Assembly (NCBI GenBank): GCA_001949185.1
Contig: BDGG01000008.1
Location: 121,648-185,647 of the forward strand
DNA: 64,000 nucleotides
Direction: 5' to 3'
Source: Ramazzottius varieornatus
Lineage: Eukaryota > Tardigrada > Eutardigrada > Parachela > Ramazzottiidae
Shown: piece by piece, positions 10,901 to 21,474 of the stretch
Numbering within the stretch: the stretch's first letter is position 1
Layout: the number at the start of each line of letters is the position of its first letter
Notes under the pieces: generated by a model
Seen by the model: only the letters and a program-made list of their open reading frames with translations
Database searches by the model: none
Told to the model about the DNA's origin: nothing
Program-made: the position numbers and the translations under genes

Positions 10901-13900
10901 GTTTCCAACTAAAAGCAAAATAGCTTTAATGGTTACACCGTCCACAGTTAGTAATTACAGAAATAATCGCCTTACTGCTTCATCAGCATAGTCATGGGCG
11001 AGATATGGTTGGCTTTCAGATTGTGCGACAGTTTGGTCAGAGTTCGAGCCCATAGCTTGCAGGTATCCGGGTCGGGAGCGACGATGTGTCGGTATTGAAC
11101 GTTGACGAGGTCCGTACCGCTACACAGCGTCATGGATCGATCCTCCAGGAAACCTTTTCCTCGATCCTGTAGTTCCGCCATGACACCGAAGTGCTACAGT
11201 AGAAGAAGCACACTGAAATAGCTATGGAAAGACAGATCGAGCCAGGAAATACAGTCTACCTTGGGCACAAGTCCCAGCCGGATGTCCGAAACGTAAGCCA
11301 TCTCGAGTACCACCGTTTCCTGCAAGAGTAGCGCACATCACCACACCGACGACACTCCGGTCCTTCAAAACTTTTCAAAAGCCGATTTTTTTCTAACATT
11401 TTAAATATTTATTTCTTAATTAAGTTGTACACTGGGTTCTGAAACAAGCTCACTGAGGAACTCTGAAAATGCAACCGCATTACAACATCAGGGCAATTCG
11501 CACTTGGCGACATAAGCGCGCTACTAATGGCACTAAACGCAAAATTGATTTTTGGAGAAGAAGAAGGGATAGACAAACTCCGCACTAATTAGTAGTCAGA
11601 CTACAAAGCAACAACATAGGGGATTCAGCCATGGCGAAACCATTCACGGCTGCTGGAATATTTTTCCGGCTAGACTGAAACTTGCCTTGTTTTCCGGCTT
11701 GTAATACAGGAAGAAGCCATGTTCGTCCACTTTGAACATGCAATTAAATTCGATTTCCGCCGACTCCTGTAATAAAACGGAAAGCACATCAGTACATCAC
11801 CAGAGAGGAGCTGGCCAGCTAGGCAAACAAAACGTGCGAGCTCCTTATCTTTTTTAGTAGCGCCCCCCCCCCCCCCCNNNNNNNNNNNNNNNNNNNNNNN
11901 NNNNNNNNNNNNNNNNNNNNNNNNNNNNNNNNNNNNNNNNNNNNNNNNNNNNNNNNNNNNNNNNNNNNNNNNNNNNNNNNNNNNNNNNNNNNNNNNNNNN
12001 NNNNNNNNNNNNNNNNNNNNNNNNNNNNNNNNNNNNNNNNNNNNNNNNNNNNNNNNNNNNNNNNNNNNNNNNNNNNNNNNNNNNNNNNNNNNNNNNNNNN
12101 NNNNNNNNNNNNNNNNNNNNNNNNNNNNNNNNNNNNNNNNNNNNNNNNNNNNNNNNNNNNNNNNNNNNNNNNNNNNNNNNNNNNNNNNNNNNNNNNNNNN
12201 NNNNNNNNNNNNNNNNNNNNNNNNNNNNNNNNNNNNNNNNNNNNNNNNNNNNNNNNNNNNNNNNNNNNNNNNNNNNNNNNNNNNNNNNNNNNNNNNNNNN
12301 NNNNNNNNNNNNNNNNNNNNNNNNNNNNNNNNNNNNNNNNNNNNNNNNNNNNNNNNNNNNNNNNNNNNNNNNNNNNNNNNNNNNNNNNNNNNNNNNNNNN
12401 NNNNNNNNNNNNNNNNNNNNNNNNNNNNNNNNNNNNNNNNNNNNNNNNNNNNNNNNNNNNNNNNNNNNNNNNNNNNNNNNNNNNNNNNNNNNNNNNNNNN
12501 NNNNNNNNNNNNNNNNNNNNNNNNNNNNNNNNNNNNNNNNNNNNNNNNNNNNNNNNNNNNNNNNNNNNNNNNNNNNNNNNNNNNNNNNNNNNNNNNNNCT
12601 TTTTTTTTTTAGTAGGGCCCCCCCCCCCCCCACCAGTTAACAACGATAGAAAATTCCGCCACTTGAGATAACAGCTTTGAACCCTTTGCATGCCCGCGCC
12701 CACAGTATTTGCAGTGACTGCATAGTACTGTATTGTACACTGCAATATAGTTTACTTTTTCGAATAAAAGTGTTTGCTCAGTGTCTTTCGGAGGAATTAT
12801 ACATGTCGAACCACATAGAACCCTTCTTACATAACATTAAATGAAATACAACGCAAGATATGCCCGTCAAGATTATGATCCGTAACGGGCATGACGTTGA
12901 TGGCGTCACGCTAAACAACATCACGTTCAGGCGGTTCAGCACAACGATTACAAAGTGTCACGCCATATCGCCATTGAAAATTACCGCGACAAATCCACTC
13001 TGCATTCACTCTGTAAAGAACCGAGTTTGGTCCTCGCCGATAACACCCCGGTCTCAGAAACAAGTGGAGCACATTTTTGTATGATGCGTACGAAGGACAG
13101 CGCTTGTGTGTCGCTCACGTCTTCCATCCAAAATTATTTTATTGTTTCTTCCCAAAACCTGATTGACTTCATGCATGTAAGACTTGTAAGCACTCAAAGG
13201 GCGTTATGTTGCTGTGATTGGGAAAAAAGAATACTGTATCTCTAAAGCGGTAAAGAGTGTATTGAAGGCACTTCCGGTGGTTTATCGATTCTCGACCGTT
13301 TGGATTAGCTTCCCCGCGCAGAGTATGGGGTTTTTTCTCAACTTTCTCGGCCAAGTTTCTAATAATTCCTGAAGCCCGGGCTAAACTGCCAACGAGAAAA
13401 TTATTTGACGGTGAATTTAAAAGATTTCAGAGACAAGCAAAGGTGAAAAAAGAGGTCGCCAAAACCGCCCGAAAATCGATGGCAAAATTTTTCAGCTTAT
13501 CTTCTACCCGCTCCCGTAATGAAAATTGCCGCTTTGAATAGCACACGAACCGGCAACCTTATCAGTATCTTGGGTTTCTCCCACATAGACCTACAAACTC
13601 ATCTCACAAAAGAACTGGGCTGACAGGCATTAGCGGACCGACTGATTAAGCTGATGAAGAACTTGACACCAAAAGGGCCAAGAATTTTCGGCACCTAAGA
13701 CCGTCATCAGCTGAATTACGTAAGACTTAGTTTCAGCCATGTTTAGTTCAGCTCAAACATTAAAAACATCTACGATGAAAGTTCGAAATCGAAATGGTAT
13801 ATTATAATATAGAACGGTTCGTTTTTTCGCCACAAAAGGTCTTGATAGGGTTTTCATAGACTGGATCAAATTCAAAGCGCTTTTGTCGGCCTCATAGACC

Positions 13901-14180
13901 TCGTGGTTTATATTTGTCCCTGCACCGTACTTCAGAAGCTTTTCAAGGACCGAACAGCTGCCGTTCAGCAATTTGACGAAGCAATCAAAACGGCATCACC
14001 ATGTGTATGTCAAAGTTTCGTTTACTTTCACCACAGTTCGCTATGACTTATCAAGTAAATACAGACATGTGGCGCGGAGCGAGTACTTACCTCTTCCCAT
14101 TTGTCAAAGAGGCAACCATCTTGCAAGGCTTGCGGTACGGTGAGTTGCCAGTTGAATTCGAAAGGCTTGGCTTGGGACAT
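4976..14180 (-). CDS. PLCB4: phospholipase C-beta4 / norpA-type
   Basis: Hydrolyses PI(4,5)P2 to IP3 and diacylglycerol under Gq control at the plasma membrane. Twenty-six exons join in frame to about 1296 residues: 14091-14180, 11686-11766, 11260-11319, 10976-11193, 10773-10908, 10593-10693, 10310-10364, 10112-10220, 9828-10038, 9578-9748, 9423-9507, 9268-9358, 8819-9186, 8327-8680, 8220-8268, 8073-8157, 7827-8003, 7642-7744, 6961-7125, 6678-6882, 6381-6608, 5984-6119, 5844-5909, 5557-5787, 5252-5498, 4976-5044. Order is PH, EF hands, X box (catalytic His in SSHNTYL and PIITHGK), linker, Y box (FWNTGCQMV), C2 and a charged C-terminal coiled coil. The start [11 protein letters not shown] mirrors mammalian PLC-beta4, as does most of the catalytic core. 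The X-Y linker is unusually long, about 200-240 Ser/Pro-rich residues. The protein ends DETVV, which fits a class I PDZ ligand. Intron 1 contains the assembly gap; intron 2 has a GC donor. Confidence 0.93.
5093..5213. repeat. foldback element family A, copy 4
   Basis: Long imperfect inverted repeat in the last PLC-beta intron. Outer arms GAGCTGG.CAAA / TTTCCCCAGCTCTC and inner arms GAACCAGATCG-like sequence closing on AAGTGGCGCA / GTGCGCCACCT. Confidence 0.75.
6137..6309. mobile_element. 173-bp MITE with 37-bp terminal inverted repeats
   Basis: The ends TACAGTGTACGCGAAAATTA and the reverse complement at 6273-6309 pair over 37 bases with one mismatch. TA dinucleotides at both borders and CAGTG termini resemble non-autonomous Tc1/mariner elements. 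It has no coding capacity and fills most of a PLC-beta intron (6120-6380), ending 17 bases from the splice acceptor. The near-identity of the arms suggests a fairly recent insertion. Family assignment is inference from the ends alone. Confidence 0.8.
7234..7283. repeat. perfect 18-bp inverted repeat
   Basis: TTTCGCTTTCAAGATAAG at 7234-7251 is followed after a 14-base loop by its exact reverse complement at 7266-7283. A third partial copy, ATCTTGAAAGTGGA, sits just upstream at 7212. It lies in a PLC-beta intron (7126-7641). Confidence 0.8.
7449..7548. repeat. possible short foldback element
   Basis: Arms GGAGGCAAAGTTTGCCTAC and GCAATTTTGCCTCACG are roughly complementary across about 95 bases in the same PLC-beta intron. 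Matching is weaker than in the other inverted repeats here. Confidence 0.35.
10472..10570. repeat. foldback element family A, copy 5
   Basis: Inverted repeat in a PLC-beta intron (10365-10592). Arms GATTTCACCCAAGTCAAT and GATCTGGGTGAACTCATT close on TCAAGTGGCGCATG / GTGCGCCGCTTGAG. The CACCCA / TGGGTG pairing differs from other copies but is preserved within this one. Confidence 0.75.
11684..11685 (-). other. GC splice donor, PLC-beta intron 2
   Basis: On the minus strand the exon ending in AAG at 11686 is followed by GCAAGT, not GT. The frame continues cleanly into the next exon (11260-11319), as expected from PLC-beta4 homology. AAG|GCAAGT is the usual form of GC-AG introns. Confidence 0.8.
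11821..12703. repeat. foldback element family A, copy 6, interrupted by the assembly gap
   Basis: Left of the gap, GGCAAACAAAACGTGCGAGC followed by AGTAGCGC matches a family A left arm. Right of the gap, AACAACGATAG, CGCCACTTGAGATAAC and TTGCATGCCCGCGCCCAC match a family A right half. The gap therefore sits in the middle of one element, in PLC-beta intron 1. Confidence 0.55.
11878..12598. other. assembly gap (721 N)
   Basis: Unsequenced placeholder inside PLC-beta intron 1. It is bordered on the left by a T run, AGTAGCG and a C run, and on the right by a T run, AGTAGGG and a C run. No exon is missing across it: exon 1 and exon 2 of PLC-beta join in frame as family homology predicts. Open frames spanning the Ns are artefacts. 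Confidence 0.95.
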
Positions 14181-17100
14181 TCTTCTTCCACGAAAGTTGC
14201 CAATAACTGGCAATGGCAACTGTCAAGAGTGCGTCGGTGAGAAATGGACCGCCGAGCAGTCAGTCACGTTACATTATGGAGCCATCCATTCATCCCTCAC
14301 GGTACACTTGGCCAACACGTTAGACCATCTCAACGAGCTCGAATGAAAGGCTGCACATTATACCAGCGCGCAAGTTAGAGTTAAAGTGAAGTAAAAACGG
14401 GATCCACTAAATGAGGCACTGATGCAACTGGCATCCATAGGAGAGAAGACGAGGAAGACAAGTCTGCGACAGTGCCGAGCCGCACTTGAGTCGATCCCAC
14501 AGGCTTGGCCGATGTTGCCTCGATCCCAAGACTCTCACTTATCGAGCTGACAAGCAGACAACATAGTGGCTGCTCCAGTCTTGCTCTCGCAGCGCTCGCA
14601 ACTCTGCAAAGATACAAAATCGATAAATTATATTGCCATTTCTAGAAAAGCGTTATTGTCAAACAGCATGAATACGGCAACACATGTATAACTATGCCTG
14701 TACCAACAAACTGGCCTTCGAACGTCGAAAGTCAAAAACTTCAATTCCATGCTTACCAAAAGACTTTAGAATACTCAAACAATGAGATAAACAAAAGAGT
14801 AGGGAACACATTTCACAGGGGACCCAACTTCCGACGGTCAACAACAAAACTCCGACACTGAATATCATCAAAAGAGTCCTCCCACTGGCAGATCCAGTTT
14901 CAATTACAAGGCAAAACTAGCGGAATTATCCGTATAAAATCGTGTGGGGGAGTTGTCCACAAGAGAAACATAGAGCATATGTGTAGCGTCTACTGTCTGT
15001 TCCTCTTGTGGACAACTCCGCCATGCGATTGTACCTGGACAACTCTGCTAGCGATACTTTCACCTCGTATCATCGAATGTTTCACTCATTTGTTTTTCTT
15101 CACGATTTTCGAATGATCTTCCTAGTAAAGTTCAAGTGATTTGTCCGTCGGGAAGTTTTCAATAACTTCCGCCAACCATCACCATCCAACTTCCATCAGT
15201 TCCATGTACGTATCTAACCAGACGGAAAAATTCTTTCGGCAGCGATTCGCCGTGAAGTCGGCGTTGACCTTCTACTATACACTATATGCTATATATTCTA
15301 CTACATACTCAGCTGGGTTGAACTCTACCCAACGCGTTATCGCAAAGAGCATTAGTAATTTTGTGGTCGACGCGATAACCCAATAATATACACTTAAGGG
15401 CTCGATCGTTCCGAACTCGGTACGATTACATTCCCGGGCTAGAGGTTTTACGAAAACAAAGTGCCGGCGAACCTCTTAAATATTTGATAGGCCAGCCTCA
15501 ATCATTACCGATCAGTTGCACGACAGCAGCGAAGATTGTGACGAACTAGCACCTCCGTAAAGTCCTAATCTTCCTGAGTGTCATGCATGGGAATCTGCCG
15601 GTCTAACTCTAGTCTAATATAGCCTAAAGGTCGGGCTGAAATAACAGAGAACTTTGGTCGGGATGATTAAAATCTTGCTGTTCGGCAGAAAGCTTCCTGG
15701 GAAATGGGAGGCTTGTTTCCCATCTACTAATGCGTGAGCTCATTGGATTACGGCAGACTATAAGTCTCTTCGGGACATGATCCTATTGCTGGATAAACTG
15801 GACCTTGAAGGAACGCCTAGCAGATGGGACCATAAGCACATTCTCCAGAGAGTTTTGCCTCGTTCACTCAATTACTTTAAACGAAAGTCGACAGTGCTAG
15901 ATGAGTCCGGAGCGTGGGCTATAATTAACGAGATCGAATGTTTGAGTGTCAGGAATTTGTGGGCCCTTCAAGGAACGCGCTGGACTCGAAGGTCGCCAGC
16001 ATTCCCAGAGCCGTTTACGCCTCAAATAAGCCTAACAGTAGTCAAAACTTCGTTGCGAAACATCGCCGAAGGTTTGTGCGTTCAGTTTGATATGTCCAAA
16101 ACCAGAAAAGAGGAAGCAAAACAGATCGCAAGGCCGCAGGGGATCGAACCATGCAGTCACCGGAAGCATGACTTCTGGTGAAGCTTACGAACTCGCTGAC
16201 AGATGAGACCGACCTAAACGGATGTCGTTCTTCGAGCCAATTTACAGGCATACGAAAACCGAACATGGAGCGCTATCAGCGAATGTATGATTTGACCTCC
16301 CAAGCTCCTTCCAACACTCGACGTGCGGTAATTTGCCAGAGACACACGGAATGCGTACGAATATCCATCTTCGCTGACTCTAGCAAATTTAGAATATATC
16401 TCACTTACAGCCCGTTTTTGTGCGCAAAAAGCGTAAGATATAGTCCAGCCGAGGCGTCGATGATGATTTTTACCCTTTGATTCCTGCAGCACAGATACGG
16501 AAGTCGGCGGCGATATCAGTCCTTTGCGAAAAACTGCAACGAGAAGATGAATATATGCTGGTTTCAATCACGACACCCACAAATGTTCAGCTAATCGCAT
16601 TCGTTCCGCGTATGAAAATACAGTTAAACACCAGTCACACATGTCTTTTAGAACTGTAGAACTTGCCGTTCGCAAAAGGCTGAAGGCGATGCCTTGTACG
16701 CTGAGCTTAGTACTCAGCCAGTGGCGCAGTCCCGCAGCTTCAACATATCCATCGACGTCGCCATCCTGCGGAAGCAACTTTGAAGTACCGAGGCTATCCA
16801 CTATCGATCAATACGCGTCGTTTCTTGCTTGTGGTGTTTACGACCTCCTCCGCGTCGCTTCGTCAACGTCCACGGGAGTCCGCTGAAGAGACTGCCAGAT
16901 GGTTATCACAGATGGGAATGACTCACGCTCCGTATCGATCCACCTCCCCCAGCAAGACACATCTTCTACAGCGCAGTCCTGTGATCCGGAACTTCGCCGG
17001 ATGTTGTGCCATCTGAAGAGAACACCGCCCGGGCTTGTGAGCTGGGACAATGATCGAAATTCTGATCCTCGCACAAAACCTAATAGCCAACAGATTTTAT

Positions 17101-17996
17101 CGGAAACAGACTTTGTGAAATACAATTTTCCGAAAACTCTCCCACAAGCCAACCCCCACGTACCGGCTAAAAGTCAAAATCTACCCCTGACCGTAGACCG
17201 AGTCACCGAGATACGGTGCCCGGCTTTTCGCCCTCGGCCGCTGCAACCAACTGCTTGGGTTGATCATTGTTGAATAGTTTTAGACCCCGGGGCAGGGGGT
17301 CCTTCTCGTGCCCGTGGCGGTGGCACTTGCCTCAGAGCTTCTGCTTCTCGCATCTTTGGTTTTTCTGCTGATTTAGTCATTTTTGGTGATCCTGATCGAT
17401 GCGCACGGAAGGACAACATTAGGATTTTCATCGTCTCCTTTTTTTGTCGACTGGATGCCATTCCATGTGGGCGAACGTATCTAATGCGAGTCGTGTCTGA
17501 GGTATGTGGTTTTTCTGGTTCTGAAGCAGCGGATTGCTTAACACTGTCATCAGTGCTGTGGTCCGATCATTCAATATCCGATGTCCATATTTCCTAGGTC
17601 CAAGAAGCCCTATGTTTGGAGTGAACGGTCTGCGTATTCGCCCCTTGATGTTCTCTGCGCCTAAAGAGCTCCCTTTCAAGCCCGAAGATTGACCTTCCGC
17701 ATGTTTGAAGGTGCTGAAGGAGCAGCTGATCTTCGATGACGCACCTCTGATACCAAGGTATGCCACTGTCATGATATACCGAGCAGTGAGTACAATCGTA
17801 CCCTACAGAGTTCATGCGTGATGGTGTGTTGTTCCCTTCTTATGCCCCTGTCCTTGTAGGCTGGTGAAAGGCATGAGCTCGTTCTAGTCTTCCTCTATCC
17901 ATTTGATTTAGCGATCCTATTGAGCATATTGGGTAGCCTTGCGTCAGGCGAATATCTTGCTGCCTGCACAGAATCTATCCTGTCTCGTCATCCACC
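14181..17996. other. intergenic region with no recognised gene
   Basis: This 3.8 kb stretch separates the divergent start codons of PLC-beta and PIP4K, so promoters and 5' UTR exons of both probably lie here. Open frames up to about 130 codons occur on both strands, but none has recognisable domains, codon continuity or paired splice sites. The only clear structure is the inverted repeat at 14949-15019. Confidence 0.6.
14949..15019. repeat. perfect 17-bp inverted repeat
   Basis: GGAGTTGTCCACAAGAG at 14949-14965 and its exact complement at 15003-15019 enclose 37 bases. A related fragment, CTGGACAACTC, follows near 15033. No TA or obvious target duplication borders it. It is a hairpin or small foldback remnant in intergenic DNA. 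Confidence 0.75.
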
Positions 17997-20053
17997 ATGC
18001 CGAAAAACAAAGTGAAATCAAAAAGGATCAAGGCAGTCTCGCAAAAGCGGAAGCTGTTCCGAGCGAAGGAGCCGCTGATCAGCGTCTTCATGTGGGGCAT
18101 CAACAGCACGGTTCGTCTTGCCCATCATGGTCTTTGCGCATAGTGCACTTACTGCCATAATCGATCATTGTTTCAACCGAGCATGTTTTTGTGGTTACAG
18201 ATTAACGAGCTGCAGCATGTGAACATTCCGGTGATGCTAATGCCGGACGACTTCAAAGCCTATAACAAAATCAAGATCGATCGGCAGTATTTTAACAAGT
18301 AAGTCCCATCCTTAATGACGGTATCCATTACAGTGGGCCATATGAAAAACTCTGCATTTCTGGTGGGATTTTCTTCTAGGGACAACATGCCCAGTCACTT
18401 TAAAGTAAAGGAATATTGTCCTCTCGTCTTTCGAAATCTGCGTGAGCGTTTCAAAGTGACGGACTCGCAGTACATGGTGAGGTCTTTTGTGTACTCCTCT
18501 TGAACACATTCTGATTGTGTAAATTTATTGCCCTTGTTGTTGACAAATCCCTCTTTCTGCAGCTGTCGCTGACTGCTTCGGAGCCCATCATGAAGGATGT
18601 GCATGATCGTCAGGGATCCAACTATTACCTAACGGCAGACAAACGCTTCATTATTAAGGTATAATCAGTCACAGAAAATTAGCCTCTCCGACTACTAATA
18701 TGTTAACCTTGTTGTCCTACAGACACTAACCCGAGAGGAAGTCGAGCAAATGCATCACATCCTGAAACATTACCACGAGGTTTGTACACACTGCATTGAT
18801 CTTGAGGGCCTTTATAAGTACCGCGGCTAATGGAATCGCAATTTAGGGAATGGTATAGTAATATTTTCGGGAAATTCTTTCTGTTATAGTACGTTGTCGA
18901 ACATCACTGCAAGACTCTTCTTCCACAATACTTTGGGATCTACCGATTGACAGTAGAGAAGCAAGAAAGCTATGTTGTGGTGATGCGCAACGTCTTCAGT
19001 CACCCTTTGCGTGTTCATCGGAAATATGACTTGAAGGTGAGCTGCTTTTCATGGGCAATAAATGTCTTCGTTGTTTCTGCAAGTTCGATGAGTTATTACT
19101 GTTACCCACTGAGCTGTGCACTGCGCGTGCTGCTTCTCAATGCAGATTTCTAGGGCGAACCCTTGCGTGGTAGAAACAGCAGGCCGTTGGTTACGTTGCT
19201 AAACCGTTTATATTTTCCCAGGGATCGACCGTCTCTCGGGAAGCTTCTGAACGCGACAAGTCGAAGGAAATCCCCACGTTCAAAGACAATGATTTCGTGT
19301 CCGAAGGCAACAAAATCTACATCGGTGACCAGCATAAGGCTGAACTCATGCAGATCCTTCGGCGGGACGTTGAAGTGAGCCATTTATGTTAAGTGTCCGT
19401 GCGTCATCGAAATCTTGGTTTTCGTTGACTTTGAAGTGCCCTAATCTTTTTCCCGTTCTGTTAGTTCCTATCAAGAAACAGCTTGATGGACTACAGCTTG
19501 CTGCTGGGGGTTCACGATGCTGATCAGGGAGGCAACGCCTCGGGTCACGAAGAAGAGTCCGAAGAAACAGGTGGCGAAACCGACTCGGTCAACAGCGACC
19601 TCAGCGCTCCGGATAGTCCGAATGCGCGGGAACAGGAAAACAACGATCCCAACGGGACTGCATCTCTCTTCAGTCGACCTGTCGAAGTCGTGTCCATAGC
19701 CTCAGTAGAAAGTAATCGCAATAAATCTAAGCCGCTGTTCGTTACCGATGCATTCTCGTTGATCGGCGGAATGATACTAATTTATTTCTGTCGTTTATTG
19801 CAGCTGCACCGAAGAAGGCAATCTACTTTATGGCTATCGTCGACATATTGACCCACTATGGCATGAAGGTACAGCGAGAAACTTTATTGTTGTCTTTCAA
19901 GCTCGAATTGCAATCAAATGGTCTTTATTGCAGAAAAGAACCGCACAGGCAGCTAAGACAGTCAAGCATGGATCTAATGCTGAGATCTCCACAATTCCGC
20001 CGGAAAGCTACGGGAAACGCTTCCTTGGGTTCCTGGAAAATATCATTATATAG
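17997..20053 (+). CDS. PIP4K2: phosphatidylinositol 5-phosphate 4-kinase (type II PIP kinase)
   Basis: Phosphorylates PI5P to PI(4,5)P2 on endomembranes and in the nucleus, and limits PI5P signalling. Ten exons join in frame to 397 residues: 17997-18110, 18201-18298, 18380-18476, 18563-18658, 18723-18779, 18890-19036, 19222-19374, 19465-19711, 19804-19868, 19934-20053. Visible motifs are the ATP-site lysine in [25 protein letters not shown] and the metal-site [12 protein letters not shown]. The C-terminal activation segment reads [15 protein letters not shown], which is the type II (PIP4K) signature, not the PIP5K one. Length matches the family (about 400-420). An acidic Ser/Glu-rich insert of about 60 residues follows the MDYSLLLG segment, as in PIP4Ks. 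The start [19 protein letters not shown] is basic and in the usual place. The gene is divergent from PLC-beta, whose substrate it makes. Confidence 0.93.
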
Positions 20054-20665
20054 ATGTCTATTCGCCGAAGCAGTCCTGACTCGTAAGCAAGTGTAATTCC
20101 AGTTTTCCTCTCACATTGGCAGTTTTAGCGCAAATATTTTCATGTAGTTATCCATTGGTCGTACCCGTTTTATCTATTAATATTTACCATATTGTTAGTT
20201 ATAGCGCTTGGCAGTTCGTGGTTTTCACGTTCAGTTTGACCCGCGTGCTAGATACGCACATTTTTATTTAACCTGAGGTCGACGTGTATATCTTTTGTCG
20301 ATGGCCTGATGTGAATACAAATGCGAAGTCTTTGAGTTTATACTCTCGGTTTTATTTCCACTTGTCGTTCGCGTAAAGTCGTTTTTCATTTCGAGTTGAT
20401 TTAATAAATTAACGTCATCTAAGAATAATGCGAGCTCTTAACTTTCAATCGCGACGAGTCTTCAACGATAGTTTTATGGTTTCGTCGATGGTGTACCGGA
20501 AGGACTGCTTGCGATTTAGCATTCTTCTGTGTCAGAGCAATTACATCAATCCTGGTCTCACATGGATCAAACATCTACAAAAATGACATGCTGAGCTCAG
20601 TCTCGATTCTGGAACCCAACCAACAAAATCATCGAAAATACCAAGGCGGTAATACATTGTTTTCA
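20054..20665. other. convergent 3' region between PIP4K and the CDGSH gene
   Basis: No gene is seen. AATAAA at 20403-20408 on the plus strand and the complementary-strand AATAAA at 20351-20356 are candidate polyadenylation signals for PIP4K and the CDGSH gene respectively. If both are used, the two 3' UTRs overlap by about 50 bases plus the cleavage distance. Confidence 0.45.
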
Positions 20666-21474
20666 CTAGTAAGCGTCCCTTGCATCTTTTACAGCTGGCG
20701 TTTCGCACGTATTGTCACACCAGGGTTTCTTGCCAGTCTGCTTACAATTACAAAACCAAACATCTTTGGTTTCGTGGGACAGGAAGGTTACGGGCTTCAG
20801 ACCGTTCTGTACCCAAGGTTTCGTGCACGCTCCGTCACAGAAAGGCTGCAACAAGAAAAGAAACTTGGATCAACCGGAAATAGAATATATCTGACTCAAA
20901 GAGGAGCCAGACTCGACGCAGTGTGGTCAACATCAGCTAGCTCCATATAGTCCGTAAGATGGATGTTCTTGAGACGAACGATAAGCTTCGTCCGGTACCA
21001 AAGAAGCTCCATGATGAACTTACTTGTGCATGGGCGTAACCGCAGGAACACCAGGAATATTTCTTTCCGTACTCTACGGTGAACCGGAAGGGATGCTTGG
21101 AGTAGATTTTTCCTTTATCGGTTTGATATGAGCCTAAACTCGTCTCTACATCTTCCCTTCTTCGAGTATGCTGCCACTTCTCCATCTCGAGGTACTCGTC
21201 ATACCTATAAGAAAATAAGCGGTGAGACACGCGAAACAGGAAGAAGGATCGATGTCGAAAAGAGACTGCTGAACTTACCGAATGGTCCTGCGTGCCTGGA
21301 TTCGCAACGACTGACCCTGAAACAGAAGAATCTTTATGAGGCAGCGAGTTTCATAGGATGCTGGAGGCATCTTAGGAAAACGTGGCTTACCGAAGATGGT
21401 GTGAGGAGCCTGCTCTGGTTGGGCACCAACGTACTTGACCGCTGTAACCCTCGTCCTAGAGATTCTAACAACAT
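20666..21474 (-). CDS. CISD3: two-domain CDGSH iron-sulfur protein (CISD3/MiNT-like) with Cys-for-His substitutions
   Basis: Family members bind [2Fe-2S] clusters; the two-domain CISD3 type sits in the mitochondrial matrix. Four exons join in frame to 160 residues: 21391-21474, 21279-21316, 21024-21204, 20666-20845. The first 40 residues are Leu/Ser/Arg-rich with almost no acid, as in a mitochondrial targeting peptide. Domain 1 reads WCSCGYAHAQPFCDGAC and domain 2 reads FCNCKQTGKKPWCDNTC. The spacing C-x-C-x8-C-D-x-x-x equals that of the family, and the link LKPVTFLSHETKDVW is typical. The odd point is that the fourth ligand, His in CDGSH/CDGTH, is Cys in both domains (codons TGC at 20825-20827 and 20705-20707), and Gly is Asn in the second. 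Four-Cys cluster coordination is therefore inferred. The start at 21474 gives the only frame that joins all exons. Confidence 0.85.

Noticed and set aside
11819..12745. Long minus-strand open frame across the gap
   Set aside because: It is mostly unknown residues from the N run and has no real sequence support.
14381..14617. 78-codon minus-strand frame just upstream of PLC-beta exon 1
   Set aside because: No similarity to PLC-beta N termini and exon 1 already begins with the family's own start; perhaps 5' UTR at most.
16113..16200. tRNA-like T-arm (GGTTCGATCCCCTGC on the minus strand)
   Set aside because: The T stem has a mismatch and no complementary acceptor strand, D arm or anticodon arm is found upstream. 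At most it is a degraded tRNA-derived repeat.
15777..17772. Several open frames of 100-134 codons on both strands (for example 15777-16181, 16899-17273, 17428-17772)
   Set aside because: No domain, no paired splice sites, no consistent strand; lengths are expected by chance in 64 kb of roughly balanced base composition.
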